Notes under the pieces: generated by a model
The model's database searches: none
The model's input: only the letters and a program-made list of their open reading frames with translations
Told to the model about the DNA's origin: nothing
Shown here: positions 43,245-50,391 of the stretch, piece after piece
Numbering within the stretch: position 1 is the first letter of the stretch
Layout of the letters: the number at the start of each line of letters is the position of its first letter
Source of the DNA: Caloramator quimbayensis
Lineage (GTDB): Bacteria > Bacillota > Clostridia > Clostridiales > Caloramatoraceae
Assembly: GCF_900167605.1 (NCBI RefSeq)
Contig: NZ_FUYH01000003.1
Location: forward strand, 62,001 to 126,000
DNA length: 64,000 nt
Direction of reading: 5' to 3'
Translations under genes and position numbers: made by a program

Positions 43245-44261
43245 TTACACGCTCCTCTCTATAGCTACTGCATGTGCTATTCCAGGAATCGATTCACCCT
43301 GCTGGCTGCTTGTAGGACTTAAGAGTGCACCGGTTGAAATTAAAAGTATTCTTTTAAACCTTCCTGCTTTCAGCTGTTTATATAAATAGCCACAAAACAC
43401 CACAGCTGAACATCCGCATCCGCTTGCACCAGAATGTACATCCTGCTCTGAAAGGTCAAATATCTCTACTCCGCAATCCGTATATATATTTGAAATGTCA
43501 TATCCTCCTTTTTTTACAAGCTCAACTGCAAGCTCCTTACCGACTTTGCCAAGATCTCCAGTAATTATAATATCATAATCATTAGGGTTAAATCCTGTAT
43601 CCTTAAAATGTCTAAGTATAGTATCTGCAGCTGCTGGAGCCATAGCTGCCCCCATATTATTTGCATCCTTTACTCCAAAATCCATAACTCTTCCTGTTGT
43701 TACATAGGTTATATAAGGTCCATTTCCTGATGAGGAAAGAAGAGCAGCTCCTGCACCTGTTACTGTCCACTGAGAAGTAGGCGGCCTTTGCCCTCCATAT
43801 TCGAGTGGGAATCTGTATTGTCTTTCAGCCGATGCAAAATGACTGGAAGTAGCAGCTATTACATAATCAGCATAACCCCCGTCTATTATCATAGAAGATA
43901 AACTTAAAGATTCTGTCATTGTAGAGCAAGCACCATAAAGTCCAAAGAAAGGTATCTGAAGTTCTCTTGCTGCAAAACTTGAAGAAATAATTTGATTTAA
44001 AAGGTCTCCTGAAAACATATAATCTATATTATCAGGGTGAAGATTTGCCTTATTTATTGCAAGTTTTACTGCTTCTCTTGTCATCTTGCTCTCAGCCTTT
44101 TCCCAGGATTCCTCTCCATATAAATCATCGCTTAAAATTACATCAAAATACTGGCCTAAGGGACCTTCTCCTTCCTTTGAACCTGTAATTGTAGCTGTTT
44201 CTAAGATAGATGGAGGATTTTTAAGTTTTATTGTCTGGGTTCCTATTTTTTTTACTGCCAC
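43245..44261 (-). CDS. spoVAD: Stage V sporulation protein AD
   Basis: 338 residues from a GTG start with GAGGCGAGAG upstream. It has a thiolase-like fold: FGLYGACSTMTESLSLSSMIIDGG, AATSSHFASAERQYRFPLEYGGQRPPTSQWTVTGAGA, ITGDLGKVGKEL and HSGASGCGCSAVVFCGY. SpoVAD binds dipicolinic acid on the outer side of the spore inner membrane and is needed for its uptake. Order spoVAC-spoVAD-spoVAEB-spoVAEA is the usual one in Clostridia. Confidence 0.96.
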   Translation of the reverse strand: MAVKKIGTQTIKLKNPPSILETATITGSKEGEGPLGQYFDVILSDDLYGEESWEKAESKMTREAVKLAINKANLHPDNIDYMFSGDLLNQIISSSFAARELQIPFFGLYGACSTMTESLSLSSMIIDGGYADYVIAATSSHFASAERQYRFPLEYGGQRPPTSQWTVTGAGAALLSSSGNGPYITYVTTGRVMDFGVKDANNMGAAMAPAAADTILRHFKDTGFNPNDYDIIITGDLGKVGKELAVELVKKGGYDISNIYTDCGVEIFDLSEQDVHSGASGCGCSAVVFCGYLYKQLKAGRFKRILLISTGALLSPTSSQQGESIPGIAHAVAIERSV

Positions 44262-44270
44262 ACTCTCGCC

Positions 44271-44735
44271 TCACTTTGCAAAATACTTTATAAAATAATA
44301 TATTATTCCAACTATTACAGAGGAAGAAATTCCATATACAAGAACAGGACCTGCAATTATAAACATCCTTGCCCCTACTCCTAAAATATATCCTTCCCTT
44401 TTAAATTCCATCGCAGGGGATACGATAGAATTAGCAAAGCCCGTTATAGGAACTATAGTACCTGCACCAGCATACTTTGCTACATTATCATATATACCTA
44501 AACCGGTTAAAAATGCCCCAAGAAATACCATTACAGTTGCTACATAATATCCTACGTTTTCTTGAGGAACTCCCAAAGATAAAAACATATTCATAAAAAA
44601 TTGTCCCACATCACATATAAGACCTCCTATAACAAAGGCAAAAATACAATCCTTTATTATAGAAGACTGTGGGTTATTTTTATCAACCATGTTTTTGAAT
44701 TCTTCACTAAGCTGCTTTTCTAATTTTTTTTCCAT
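44271..44735 (-). CDS. spoVAC: Stage V sporulation protein AC
   Basis: 154 residues. A charged N-terminus is followed by membrane helices with FAFVIGGLICDVGQFFMNMF, MVFLGAFLTGLGIYDNVAKYAGAGTIVPITGFANSI and GYILGVGARMFIIAGPVLVYG. SpoVAC acts as a mechanosensitive-type membrane channel for dipicolinic acid release. AGGTGAT precedes the ATG. Confidence 0.95.
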   Translation of the reverse strand: MEKKLEKQLSEEFKNMVDKNNPQSSIIKDCIFAFVIGGLICDVGQFFMNMFLSLGVPQENVGYYVATVMVFLGAFLTGLGIYDNVAKYAGAGTIVPITGFANSIVSPAMEFKREGYILGVGARMFIIAGPVLVYGISSSVIVGIIYYFIKYFAK

Positions 44736-44739
44736 GCAA

Positions 44740-44883
44740 TCACCTGCTATCCTTTATTTTCTCATTTTCTCCTATTAGACCTGATGATACATCCACTCTT
44801 ACCTTACCATAATCATATCTTATATCCTTATCTTCCTGCTGTTTTAAATTTAAAATATCCTGCCTCTTAATTTTGTAAAACAC
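44740..44883 (-). CDS. 47-residue protein at the head of the spoVA operon
   Basis: A GTG at 44883 has GGAGG seven bases upstream. The product is a charged soluble peptide (FYKIKRQDILNLKQQEDKDI, then YGKVRVDVSSGLIGENEKIK) with no membrane helix. It ends four bases before spoVAC, so it is probably made with the SpoVA proteins in the forespore. I do not recognise a family. A SigG-like promoter may lie between it and the sigF terminator (TGAATT near 44920), but the -10 is unclear. Confidence 0.65.
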   Translation of the reverse strand: MFYKIKRQDILNLKQQEDKDIRYDYGKVRVDVSSGLIGENEKIKDSR

Positions 44884-44935
44884 AAAACCACCTCCACTAT
44901 ATATATTTTTCCTTAAAAATTCATATTTAATACAA

Positions 44936-44962
44936 AAAACCACAGCTTTTAGCTGTGGTTTT
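44936..44962 (-). terminator. Terminator between sigF and the spoVA operon
   Basis: AAAACCACAGCT and AGCTGTGGTTTT pair around a three-base loop, followed on the - strand by a T run. It makes the spoIIA and spoVA operons separate units. Confidence 0.85.
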
Positions 44963-45718
44963 CTATGTCATTGTCTTTCTCATATAATCAAGAACCTTTT
45001 TCTCAATCCTCGAAACCTGCACCTGTGAAATACCAAGTATCTGTGCAATCTCACTTTGAGTCATATCTTTAAAATATCTTAAGATTATTACCTGCCTTGC
45101 CTTAGGCTCCAGGGAATTTATAATCTCCTTTAGAGCAACTTTATCTGTGACATCAGATCCATAGTCCTTCTCTTCGCTGATTTTATCTATTAAAAGAACA
45201 GGAGAACCGTCATCCTGATGAATAGTATCATATAGATATTCAGGTGCATTCAAACTTTCAAGGCTTAGAACAATATCCTCTGATGTTATACTAAGTTCCT
45301 TTGAAATCTCTTCTATTGTAACCTCTCTGCCATACTCTTTAACAAGTTTTTCCTTTGCTATTTTAACCTTTTTTGCAGTTTCCTTCATATTTCTGCTTAC
45401 CTTTATAATACCGTCATCCCTTATAAACCTTTTTATCTCTCCCATAATCATAGGAACTGCATAGGTTGAAAATTTAACATTAAAATCGCTGTTGAAATTT
45501 CTTATTGCTTTAACAAGTCCAATGCATCCTATTTGAAACAAATCTTCATATTCATATCCTCTGTTTAAAAACTTTTTAACTATAACAGAAACCAATCCTA
45601 CATTAGCTCTTACAAGCCTGTCTTGAGCTTCCCTGTCTCCCTGCTGACTTTTTTTTACAAGTTCTATTACTTCATCCTGGTTTGGTATTCTATTATAATC
45701 TGGTTCAGCCTTTTTCAT
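44963..45718 (-). CDS. sigF: RNA polymerase sporulation sigma factor SigF
   Basis: 251 residues. Region 2 (GLVSVIVKKFLNRGYEYEDLFQIGCIGLVKAI and FSTYAVPMIMGEIKRFIRDDG), region 3 (ITSEDIVLSLESL) and region 4 (IILRYFKDMTQSEIAQILGISQVQVSRIEKK) are complete. SigF is the first forespore-specific sigma factor. It is held by SpoIIAB and released through SpoIIAA, both encoded immediately upstream. Confidence 0.96.
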   Translation of the reverse strand: MKKAEPDYNRIPNQDEVIELVKKSQQGDREAQDRLVRANVGLVSVIVKKFLNRGYEYEDLFQIGCIGLVKAIRNFNSDFNVKFSTYAVPMIMGEIKRFIRDDGIIKVSRNMKETAKKVKIAKEKLVKEYGREVTIEEISKELSITSEDIVLSLESLNAPEYLYDTIHQDDGSPVLLIDKISEEKDYGSDVTDKVALKEIINSLEPKARQVIILRYFKDMTQSEIAQILGISQVQVSRIEKKVLDYMRKTMT

Positions 45719-45734
45719 ATTATATTCCCCCAGA

Positions 45735-46160
45735 TTATACAGATTTGAAGCTCTTGGTCATAATAACTCTTGTTCCTTTTCCTATCTGTGATTCCACCTC
45801 AAGAGTATCCATAAAAGTTTCCATAACAGTAAACCCCATACCAGATCTTTCAAGTTCAGGTCTTGAAGTATAAAGAGGCTGCCTTGCAAGCTCTACATCC
45901 TCAATTCCCTTTCCAAAGTCTATTACCTCAACCGTAAGTTTATTTCCATCGATGCTGCACTTTATAGTAACAGTACCTGAAGAATTTTCATAACCATGTA
46001 TTATAGCATTTGTAACAGCCTCTGAGACTGCAGTTTTTACATCAGACAGCTCCTCAATCGTTGGGTCAAGCTGCGAAGCAAAGGCAGCAACAACAACCCT
46101 TGCAAAAGCTTCATTCTGCGATTTGCTTGGAAATTCAATCTTCATTTCGTTATGATACAT
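45735..46160 (-). CDS. spoIIAB: Anti-sigma F factor and serine kinase SpoIIAB
   Basis: 141 residues with a GHKL ATPase fold: [18 protein letters not shown] (N box), [17 protein letters not shown] (G1 box) and [15 protein letters not shown] (G2 box). It binds SigF and phosphorylates SpoIIAA. GGGGGG lies seven bases before the ATG. The gene follows spoIIAA by 12 bases. Confidence 0.96.
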   Translation of the reverse strand: MYHNEMKIEFPSKSQNEAFARVVVAAFASQLDPTIEELSDVKTAVSEAVTNAIIHGYENSSGTVTIKCSIDGNKLTVEVIDFGKGIEDVELARQPLYTSRPELERSGMGFTVMETFMDTLEVESQIGKGTRVIMTKSFKSV

Positions 46161-46172
46161 TATTCATCCCCC

Positions 46173-46508
46173 CTAAAAGCTTTCAATGGCTTCTTCAATG
46201 TTTTTATATTCTTTTATAATTTTAAAAAGTCCCCCTAATTCAAAAACCCTTTTAATATTAGGTTTAAGGCTTACTATTCCAACTCTTCCTCCATACTCTG
46301 TAATTTTTTTATACCTTCCTATAACAACCCCTATTCCTGAACTGTCCATAAAATTCACATCTGAAAAGTCAAAAATAAGGTTTTTGATTCCAAATTCATC
46401 TATCTTGTTATCGATTTTCGCTCTTACATTTTCTGCTGAATGATGATCAAGTTCTCCACACATAGATACGATAAGCGTGTTGCCTCTTTTACTAAACTTT
46501 AAAAGCAT
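46173..46508 (-). CDS. spoIIAA: Anti-anti-sigma F factor SpoIIAA
   Basis: 111 residues from the ATG at 46508 (GGGGGG six bases upstream). The STAS fold carries the phosphorylated serine in NFMDSSGIGVVIGRYK and LIVSMCGELDHHSAENVR at the start. Dephosphorylated SpoIIAA displaces SigF from SpoIIAB. An upstream ATG at 46514 overlaps the ribosome site. A SigH-like promoter precedes the gene. Confidence 0.95.
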   Translation of the reverse strand: MLLKFSKRGNTLIVSMCGELDHHSAENVRAKIDNKIDEFGIKNLIFDFSDVNFMDSSGIGVVIGRYKKITEYGGRVGIVSLKPNIKRVFELGGLFKIIKEYKNIEEAIESF

Positions 46509-46539
46509 TAACATCCCCCCATTCCATAATAAGTTATAT

Positions 46540-46564
46540 ATTCTATAAATTGTAATATTTTCCT
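46540..46564 (-). promoter_or_regulatory. SigH-type promoter of the spoIIA operon
   Basis: On the - strand AGGAAAA, then a 12-base gap and GAAT preceded by ATA (ATAGAAT) fit the SigH consensus RnAGGAWWW-N11-12-RnnGAAT. SigH drives spoIIA in B. subtilis, so position and pattern agree. Confidence 0.65.
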
Positions 46565-46599
46565 TCATATATGCACATAATTTAGCAAAAAAATTTAAA

Positions 46600-46627
46600 A
46601 AGCACAAATACCAATTAGTATTGTGCC
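46600..46627 (-). terminator. Terminator of the UPF0016 gene
   Basis: On the - strand GCACAATAC pairs with GGTATTTGTGC with a bulge and is followed by TTTTTAAATTTTTTT. Confidence 0.7.
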
Positions 46628-46649
46628 CATAATTTTTATTTTTTATACA

Positions 46650-47339
46650 TCAATCTTTTTTTATTTTTACATCTTCATCTATCTTCTCTTTCTTACCATA
46701 TTTAATGCCAACAAAATAAATAATCAACGCCAAAATTGCCAAAATCAGGATAACATACTGTATTCTTTGATAGTTTTCAGGAACTGCCTCATAAAGAGTA
46801 ATTATACCAAATACAAAAAATATTATCGCTGTTCCCCATTTCATAAATTCATCAGGGACATATTTTTTAAGATAAGCAGCTCCTATAATTCCAAGGCTGT
46901 CTGCAACAGCCATACCTAATACTGAACCTAAAAGCACCAGCAGCGGCTGTTTAAAGTTTGCCGCAAGGGTTAACGTCATGAGCTGAGTCTTATCTCCAAG
47001 CTCTGCAATAAAGAAGGTGGCTCCTATTGTAATAACAGGACCTAAGTTTGTCTTTTTTTCAACCTCTTCCTCTTCATCCTCATCGCCGCCTTTTATAGTC
47101 CACAGTCCAAAGCCTATAAAGCATAATGCTGCTGCTATCTTTATATAGTTAAATGGAATTAAAGCTCCCAAATAACTTCCAAGTGCCACTGCAAGACCAT
47201 TTAATAAAAATATAGCAATTCCAACCCCTATTGCAACATCCCTTACCTTATATCTGCTTGCAAAGGCCATGCACATAAGCTGTGTCTTATCTCCTATCTC
47301 GGCAATAAGTACAAGCAAAAAAGTTTTTAATAATGCCAT
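46650..47339 (-). CDS. UPF0016/GDT1-family manganese (cation) exporter
   Basis: 229 residues, six to seven membrane helices in two related halves, each with the diagnostic EIGDKTQL / ELGDKTQL motif (near residues 14 and 114). An acidic loop (GGDEDEEEEVEKK) separates them. The family includes Mn exporters of bacteria (MneA type) and TMEM165. The gene is preceded by a yybP-ykoY manganese riboswitch, which strongly supports Mn export under high Mn. Confidence 0.93.
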   Translation of the reverse strand: MALLKTFLLVLIAEIGDKTQLMCMAFASRYKVRDVAIGVGIAIFLLNGLAVALGSYLGALIPFNYIKIAAALCFIGFGLWTIKGGDEDEEEEVEKKTNLGPVITIGATFFIAELGDKTQLMTLTLAANFKQPLLVLLGSVLGMAVADSLGIIGAAYLKKYVPDEFMKWGTAIIFFVFGIITLYEAVPENYQRIQYVILILAILALIIYFVGIKYGKKEKIDEDVKIKKD

Positions 47340-47382
47340 AATTAAAAGCCTCCTTTTATTAGCAACAAATTTTTGTAAAACA

Positions 47383-47423
47383 AAAGACCTTTAACACAAT
47401 GGAACCCACTGTGTTAAAGGTCT
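47383..47423 (-). terminator. Terminator of the manganese riboswitch
   Basis: On the - strand AGACCTTTAACACA and TGTGTTAAAGGTCT form a perfect 14-bp stem followed by TTTGTTTT. Its first arm overlaps the 3' side of the aptamer, so Mn binding can prevent terminator formation and turn the exporter on. Confidence 0.85.
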
Positions 47424-47512
47424 CACTTGACATAATCAGGTAAAGCCAGGCAAATATGCCAGTATGTTGACTTTACCACCCCAAAGGGCAGCTACTCCCC
47501 CTTAACGCTCAA
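47418..47512 (-). promoter_or_regulatory. Manganese riboswitch (yybP-ykoY)
   Basis: On the - strand the leader contains GGGGGAGTAGCTGCC, then GGGTGGTAAAGTCAACATACTGGC, CCTGGCTTTACC and the closing GTGAGACC (given here as separate short blocks). GGGGAGTAG and GTCAACATACT are the invariant blocks of the yybP-ykoY family. Location before a UPF0016 exporter gene is the classical arrangement. Confidence 0.9.
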
Positions 47513-47530
47513 CAAATCAAATTCAAAATT

Positions 47531-47559
47531 AGAATACCATCTATATTATTATATGTCAA
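47531..47559 (-). promoter_or_regulatory. Promoter of the manganese riboswitch transcript
   Basis: On the - strand TTGACA (47554-47559), 17 bases and TATTCT (47531-47536), starting transcription just before the aptamer. Confidence 0.75.
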
Positions 47560-47766
47560 TATCAAATATTAAGACATTAAAGATTTGGTATCAAAATTTA
47601 AATTGTAAATTTATTTATTTTATAATCTAAATTTAGAGTTTAAAAGCTTGAGAATAGTTATTTATTATTTCCTATTCCTAATATAAATATTATTATTGTA
47701 TTATTTAATTTTTAATGATAAAATGCAATATGTAAATTACGGAGACTTTGAAAGGAGAGATAATTT

Positions 47767-48594
47767 ATGGAGATGTGGCTTAGGGAAATGCAGATTGAAA
47801 ACGCAGCAATGACCTATAAAATAAAAGAAACATTAGTAAGAAAGAAAACAAAATATCAGGATTTAGCAATTGTTGATACAGAAGCCTTTGGAAAAATGCT
47901 CGTACTTGATGGAATAGTTCAGACAACTATAAAGGATGAATTCGTATATCACGAAATGATTACTCATATTCCTCTTTTTACACATCCAAATCCAAAGAAG
48001 GTATTAGTTGTTGGAGGAGGAGACGGAGGTGCAATAAGAGAAATTTTAAAGCATCCTTCCGTTGAAAAGGCAGTTTTATGCGAAATAGATGAAGATGTAA
48101 TTACAGAATGTAAAAAATATCTTCCTGAAATAAGCTGTGCCCTCGATGATAAGCGCTGCGAAGTATTCGTTGGAGATGGAATTAAATATGTTAAGGAACA
48201 CAAAAACGAATTCGATGTAATAATAGTTGACTCAACGGATCCTTTCAGCATTGCAGAAGGTCTTTTTGGAGGAAACTTTTATAAGGACATATTTGAAGCA
48301 TTAACTGAAGATGGTATATTCATAGCTCAAACTGAAACGCCTTTCTTTCTTCCAGATACTGTAAGAAAAGTATTTAATGATGCAAAATCAATATTCCCAG
48401 TAACAAAGCTTTTTATGGCAGCTATTCCTACATACCCTGGAGGATACTGGAGCTTTACTGTAGGCTCTAAGAAATACGATCCTTCACAGGCTGATACTTC
48501 AAAGATACCTCATCTTGATACAAAATATTATACACCTGAGCTTCACAGAGCATGCTTCGTTCTTCCAAAGTATGTTGAAGAGGTTATAAAATAA
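47767..48594 (+). CDS. speE: Spermidine synthase (polyamine aminopropyltransferase)
   Basis: 275 residues. The N-terminal [37 protein letters not shown] strands are followed by the catalytic core with [40 protein letters not shown] and the C-terminal [14 protein letters not shown]. It transfers an aminopropyl group from decarboxylated SAM to putrescine. AAAGGAGAG precedes the ATG. It is monocistronic; speD is not in the window. Confidence 0.95.
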   Translation: MEMWLREMQIENAAMTYKIKETLVRKKTKYQDLAIVDTEAFGKMLVLDGIVQTTIKDEFVYHEMITHIPLFTHPNPKKVLVVGGGDGGAIREILKHPSVEKAVLCEIDEDVITECKKYLPEISCALDDKRCEVFVGDGIKYVKEHKNEFDVIIVDSTDPFSIAEGLFGGNFYKDIFEALTEDGIFIAQTETPFFLPDTVRKVFNDAKSIFPVTKLFMAAIPTYPGGYWSFTVGSKKYDPSQADTSKIPHLDTKYYTPELHRACFVLPKYVEEVIK

Positions 48595-48598
48595 AAAA

Positions 48599-48640
48599 TA
48601 TCTCCCTCAATAGGCAATATATGCTTATTGGGGGAGATGT
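48599..48640 (+). terminator. Terminator of speE
   Basis: ATCTCCCTCAATA pairs with TATTGGGGGAGAT with G-T pairing, followed by GTTTTATCT. Confidence 0.8.
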
Positions 48641-48655
48641 TTTATCTAAATAATT

Positions 48656-48895
48656 TTATAGCTTTTCTATAAACCATCTGTTGCTCTCAATATCCCACCT
48701 AAGTTCAGCAGGGTTTTCCCTGCCTTCTATCTGGCAAAGATATATAAAGCATTCTCTAAGGTTTCTTCTCTCCTTCCATACTTTTATGACCTTATTTATT
48801 CTTAATGTACCTTTGCTGCAGTTTATAACAATAGGGTTTACTGAAGCTCTTTCAAAAAGCACCATAGTATCAACAGCTTCCCTTATCATCTTCAA
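48656..48895 (-). CDS. Small protein translationally coupled to dinB
   Basis: 79 residues. Its start overlaps the dinB stop by four bases. The sequence PIVINCSKGTLRINKVIKVWKERRNLRE and ELRWDIESNRWFIEKL has the shape of the small DUF6504-like domain found beside Y-family polymerase genes in other bacteria (a beta-barrel with a W-E and a D-x5-W-x-hydrophobic-E ending); this is a resemblance only. It probably assists or modulates translesion synthesis. Confidence 0.55.
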   Translation of the reverse strand: MKMIREAVDTMVLFERASVNPIVINCSKGTLRINKVIKVWKERRNLRECFIYLCQIEGRENPAELRWDIESNRWFIEKL

Positions 48896-50290
48896 AGATT
48901 GCCGCCTCCTTTATTAAAGGGATTCATAGGTTTCCATTCATCATCGCTGACTATATTTATAAGGCTCTTAACTTCGTTTACCATAAGAGAAGCTCTGTAT
49001 ACAGAGTTATATCCGTATTTTTCCCTTATAATATCCATGCACCTTTCAATCCTTTCATTTTTGATTCTCTTTTCCTCCTCAAAAAAACTCATCTGTTTAA
49101 AACCCTCCGATGGTCTAAGCCCTGTTACCCTGACTCCAAGAAGCCTTAAGGGTATATCTTCATTCCAATTTTCACGAAGAAGTTTTACTGCTTCATTATG
49201 TATTTCAAAGGCAGTATCTGTATAATTATATATTTTTCTCTGCCTTACAAAGGAGATGAATTCCTTTGTCCTTATCATTATTTCAATAACATTGCCTTCA
49301 AGACCATTATCCCTTAACCTTTTTCCTACGCTTTCGCAAAGAGCCATTAAAACTTCACCAGCCTCTCCATAGGTTTTTACATCCCTCGGAGTTGTAATAG
49401 AATTACCTATTCCCTTAGCTTTATCCTCTGCAGATGATACCTTTGAATTATCTATACCATTTGAAAAATGCCAAAGGTACCTTCCCATCTTGCCGAATCT
49501 TTGCTCTAAAACCTTTAAAGGAGTATTTGCAATATCTCCTATTGTAAATATCCCCATTTCATTAAGCTTTACCTTCATCTTTCTGCCAACGCCTATTAAA
49601 TCCTCAGCTGGAAGTGGCCATACTATTTTAGGTACATCCTCCCTGTTTATTACGCTTGTAGCATCGGGTTTTTTTAAATCTGAGGCCATCTTTGCCATAA
49701 GCTTGCAGTAGGAAACCCCGACGCTTGCTGTAATATTGAGCTCCTTTCTAATTCTATATCTTATTTTATCCGCTATTTCAACCCCGCTTCCAAAGAGTCT
49801 CTCGCACCCAGTAACATCCACCCACGCCTCATCTATGCTAAAGATTTCAACATCTGGGCTGAAACTTTTCAGTATATCCATAACCTTAATTGAATATTTC
49901 ATGTACTCCTTAAAATGAGGTTTTATAAATATAAGATTAGGACATAACTTTTTAGCATCTCCTATGGTCATTGCAGTTTTAACTCCATGTGAGGTTTTAT
50001 AAATATAAGATTAGGACATAACTTTTTAGCATCTCCTATGGTCATTGCAGTTTTAACTCCATATCAGGTTTTATAAATATAAGATTAGGACATAACTTTT
50101 TAGCATCTCCTATGGTCATTGCAGTTTTAACTCCAAAGGCCCTTGCCTCATAGGATGCTGTAAGTATTATACCGTTTCTTTTTTCTTTATCTCCTGCAAC
50201 CGCAACAGGAAGCCCTGCAAGATTTAAATCATTAGCCTGCTCCACAGAGGCATAAAAAGCATTTAAATCCACATGTAGTATTGTCCTCAT
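48892..50290 (-). pseudogene. dinB: DNA polymerase IV (dinB) interrupted by a triplicated 74-bp segment
   Basis: The N-terminal part starts at 50290 after GGAGGG: MRTILHVDLNAFYASVEQAN, with catalytic Asp8, and reads to FGVKTAMTIGDAKKLCPNLIFIKP. There it enters a second copy of the same segment out of frame and stops at 50042. The remaining polymerase (HFKEYMKYSIKVM, catalytic SIDEAWVDVT, little finger to PMNPFNKGGG) is intact in another frame from 49971 to 48892. Removing two of the three copies (148 bases) would restore one frame of about 415 residues, normal for DinB. An SOS box precedes the gene. As it stands no full-length polymerase can be made. Confidence 0.88.
49918..50139. repeat. Three tandem copies of a 74-bp unit inside dinB
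   Basis: A 70-base core beginning AGGTTTTATAAATATAAG and ending GCAGTTTTAACTCCA occurs without any difference at 49918-49987, 49992-50061 and 50066-50135. The copies are separated by four-base linkers that differ (TGTG and TATC). The 74-base period is not a multiple of three, so each extra copy shifts the dinB frame. Confidence 0.95.
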
Positions 50291-50301
50291 ATTTATCCCT
50301 C

Positions 50302-50315
50302 CGAACATTAGTTCG
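50302..50315. promoter_or_regulatory. LexA (SOS) box of dinB
   Basis: CGAACATTAGTTCG is a perfect palindrome fitting the firmicute SOS box CGAAC-N4-GTTCG. It lies 12 bases upstream of the dinB start and next to TATAAT-like sequence, so LexA would block this promoter until DNA damage. Confidence 0.85.
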
Positions 50316-50391
50316 TATAATATATTATACTACATTTTCTAAAAAATTAAATACAAAAAACAAAAAAAGTTTTGCAAAAGCAAAACTAAAA

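Noticed and set aside
48892-49971. The downstream dinB part as an independent gene starting at the ATG in the repeat
   Set aside because: No ribosome site precedes that ATG, the palm residues including Asp8 are missing, and the N-terminal part lies directly upstream in another frame.
49918-50139. The three direct repeats as a CRISPR array
   Set aside because: Repeats are 70 bases with only 4 bases between them, lie inside dinB coding sequence and have no cas genes nearby.
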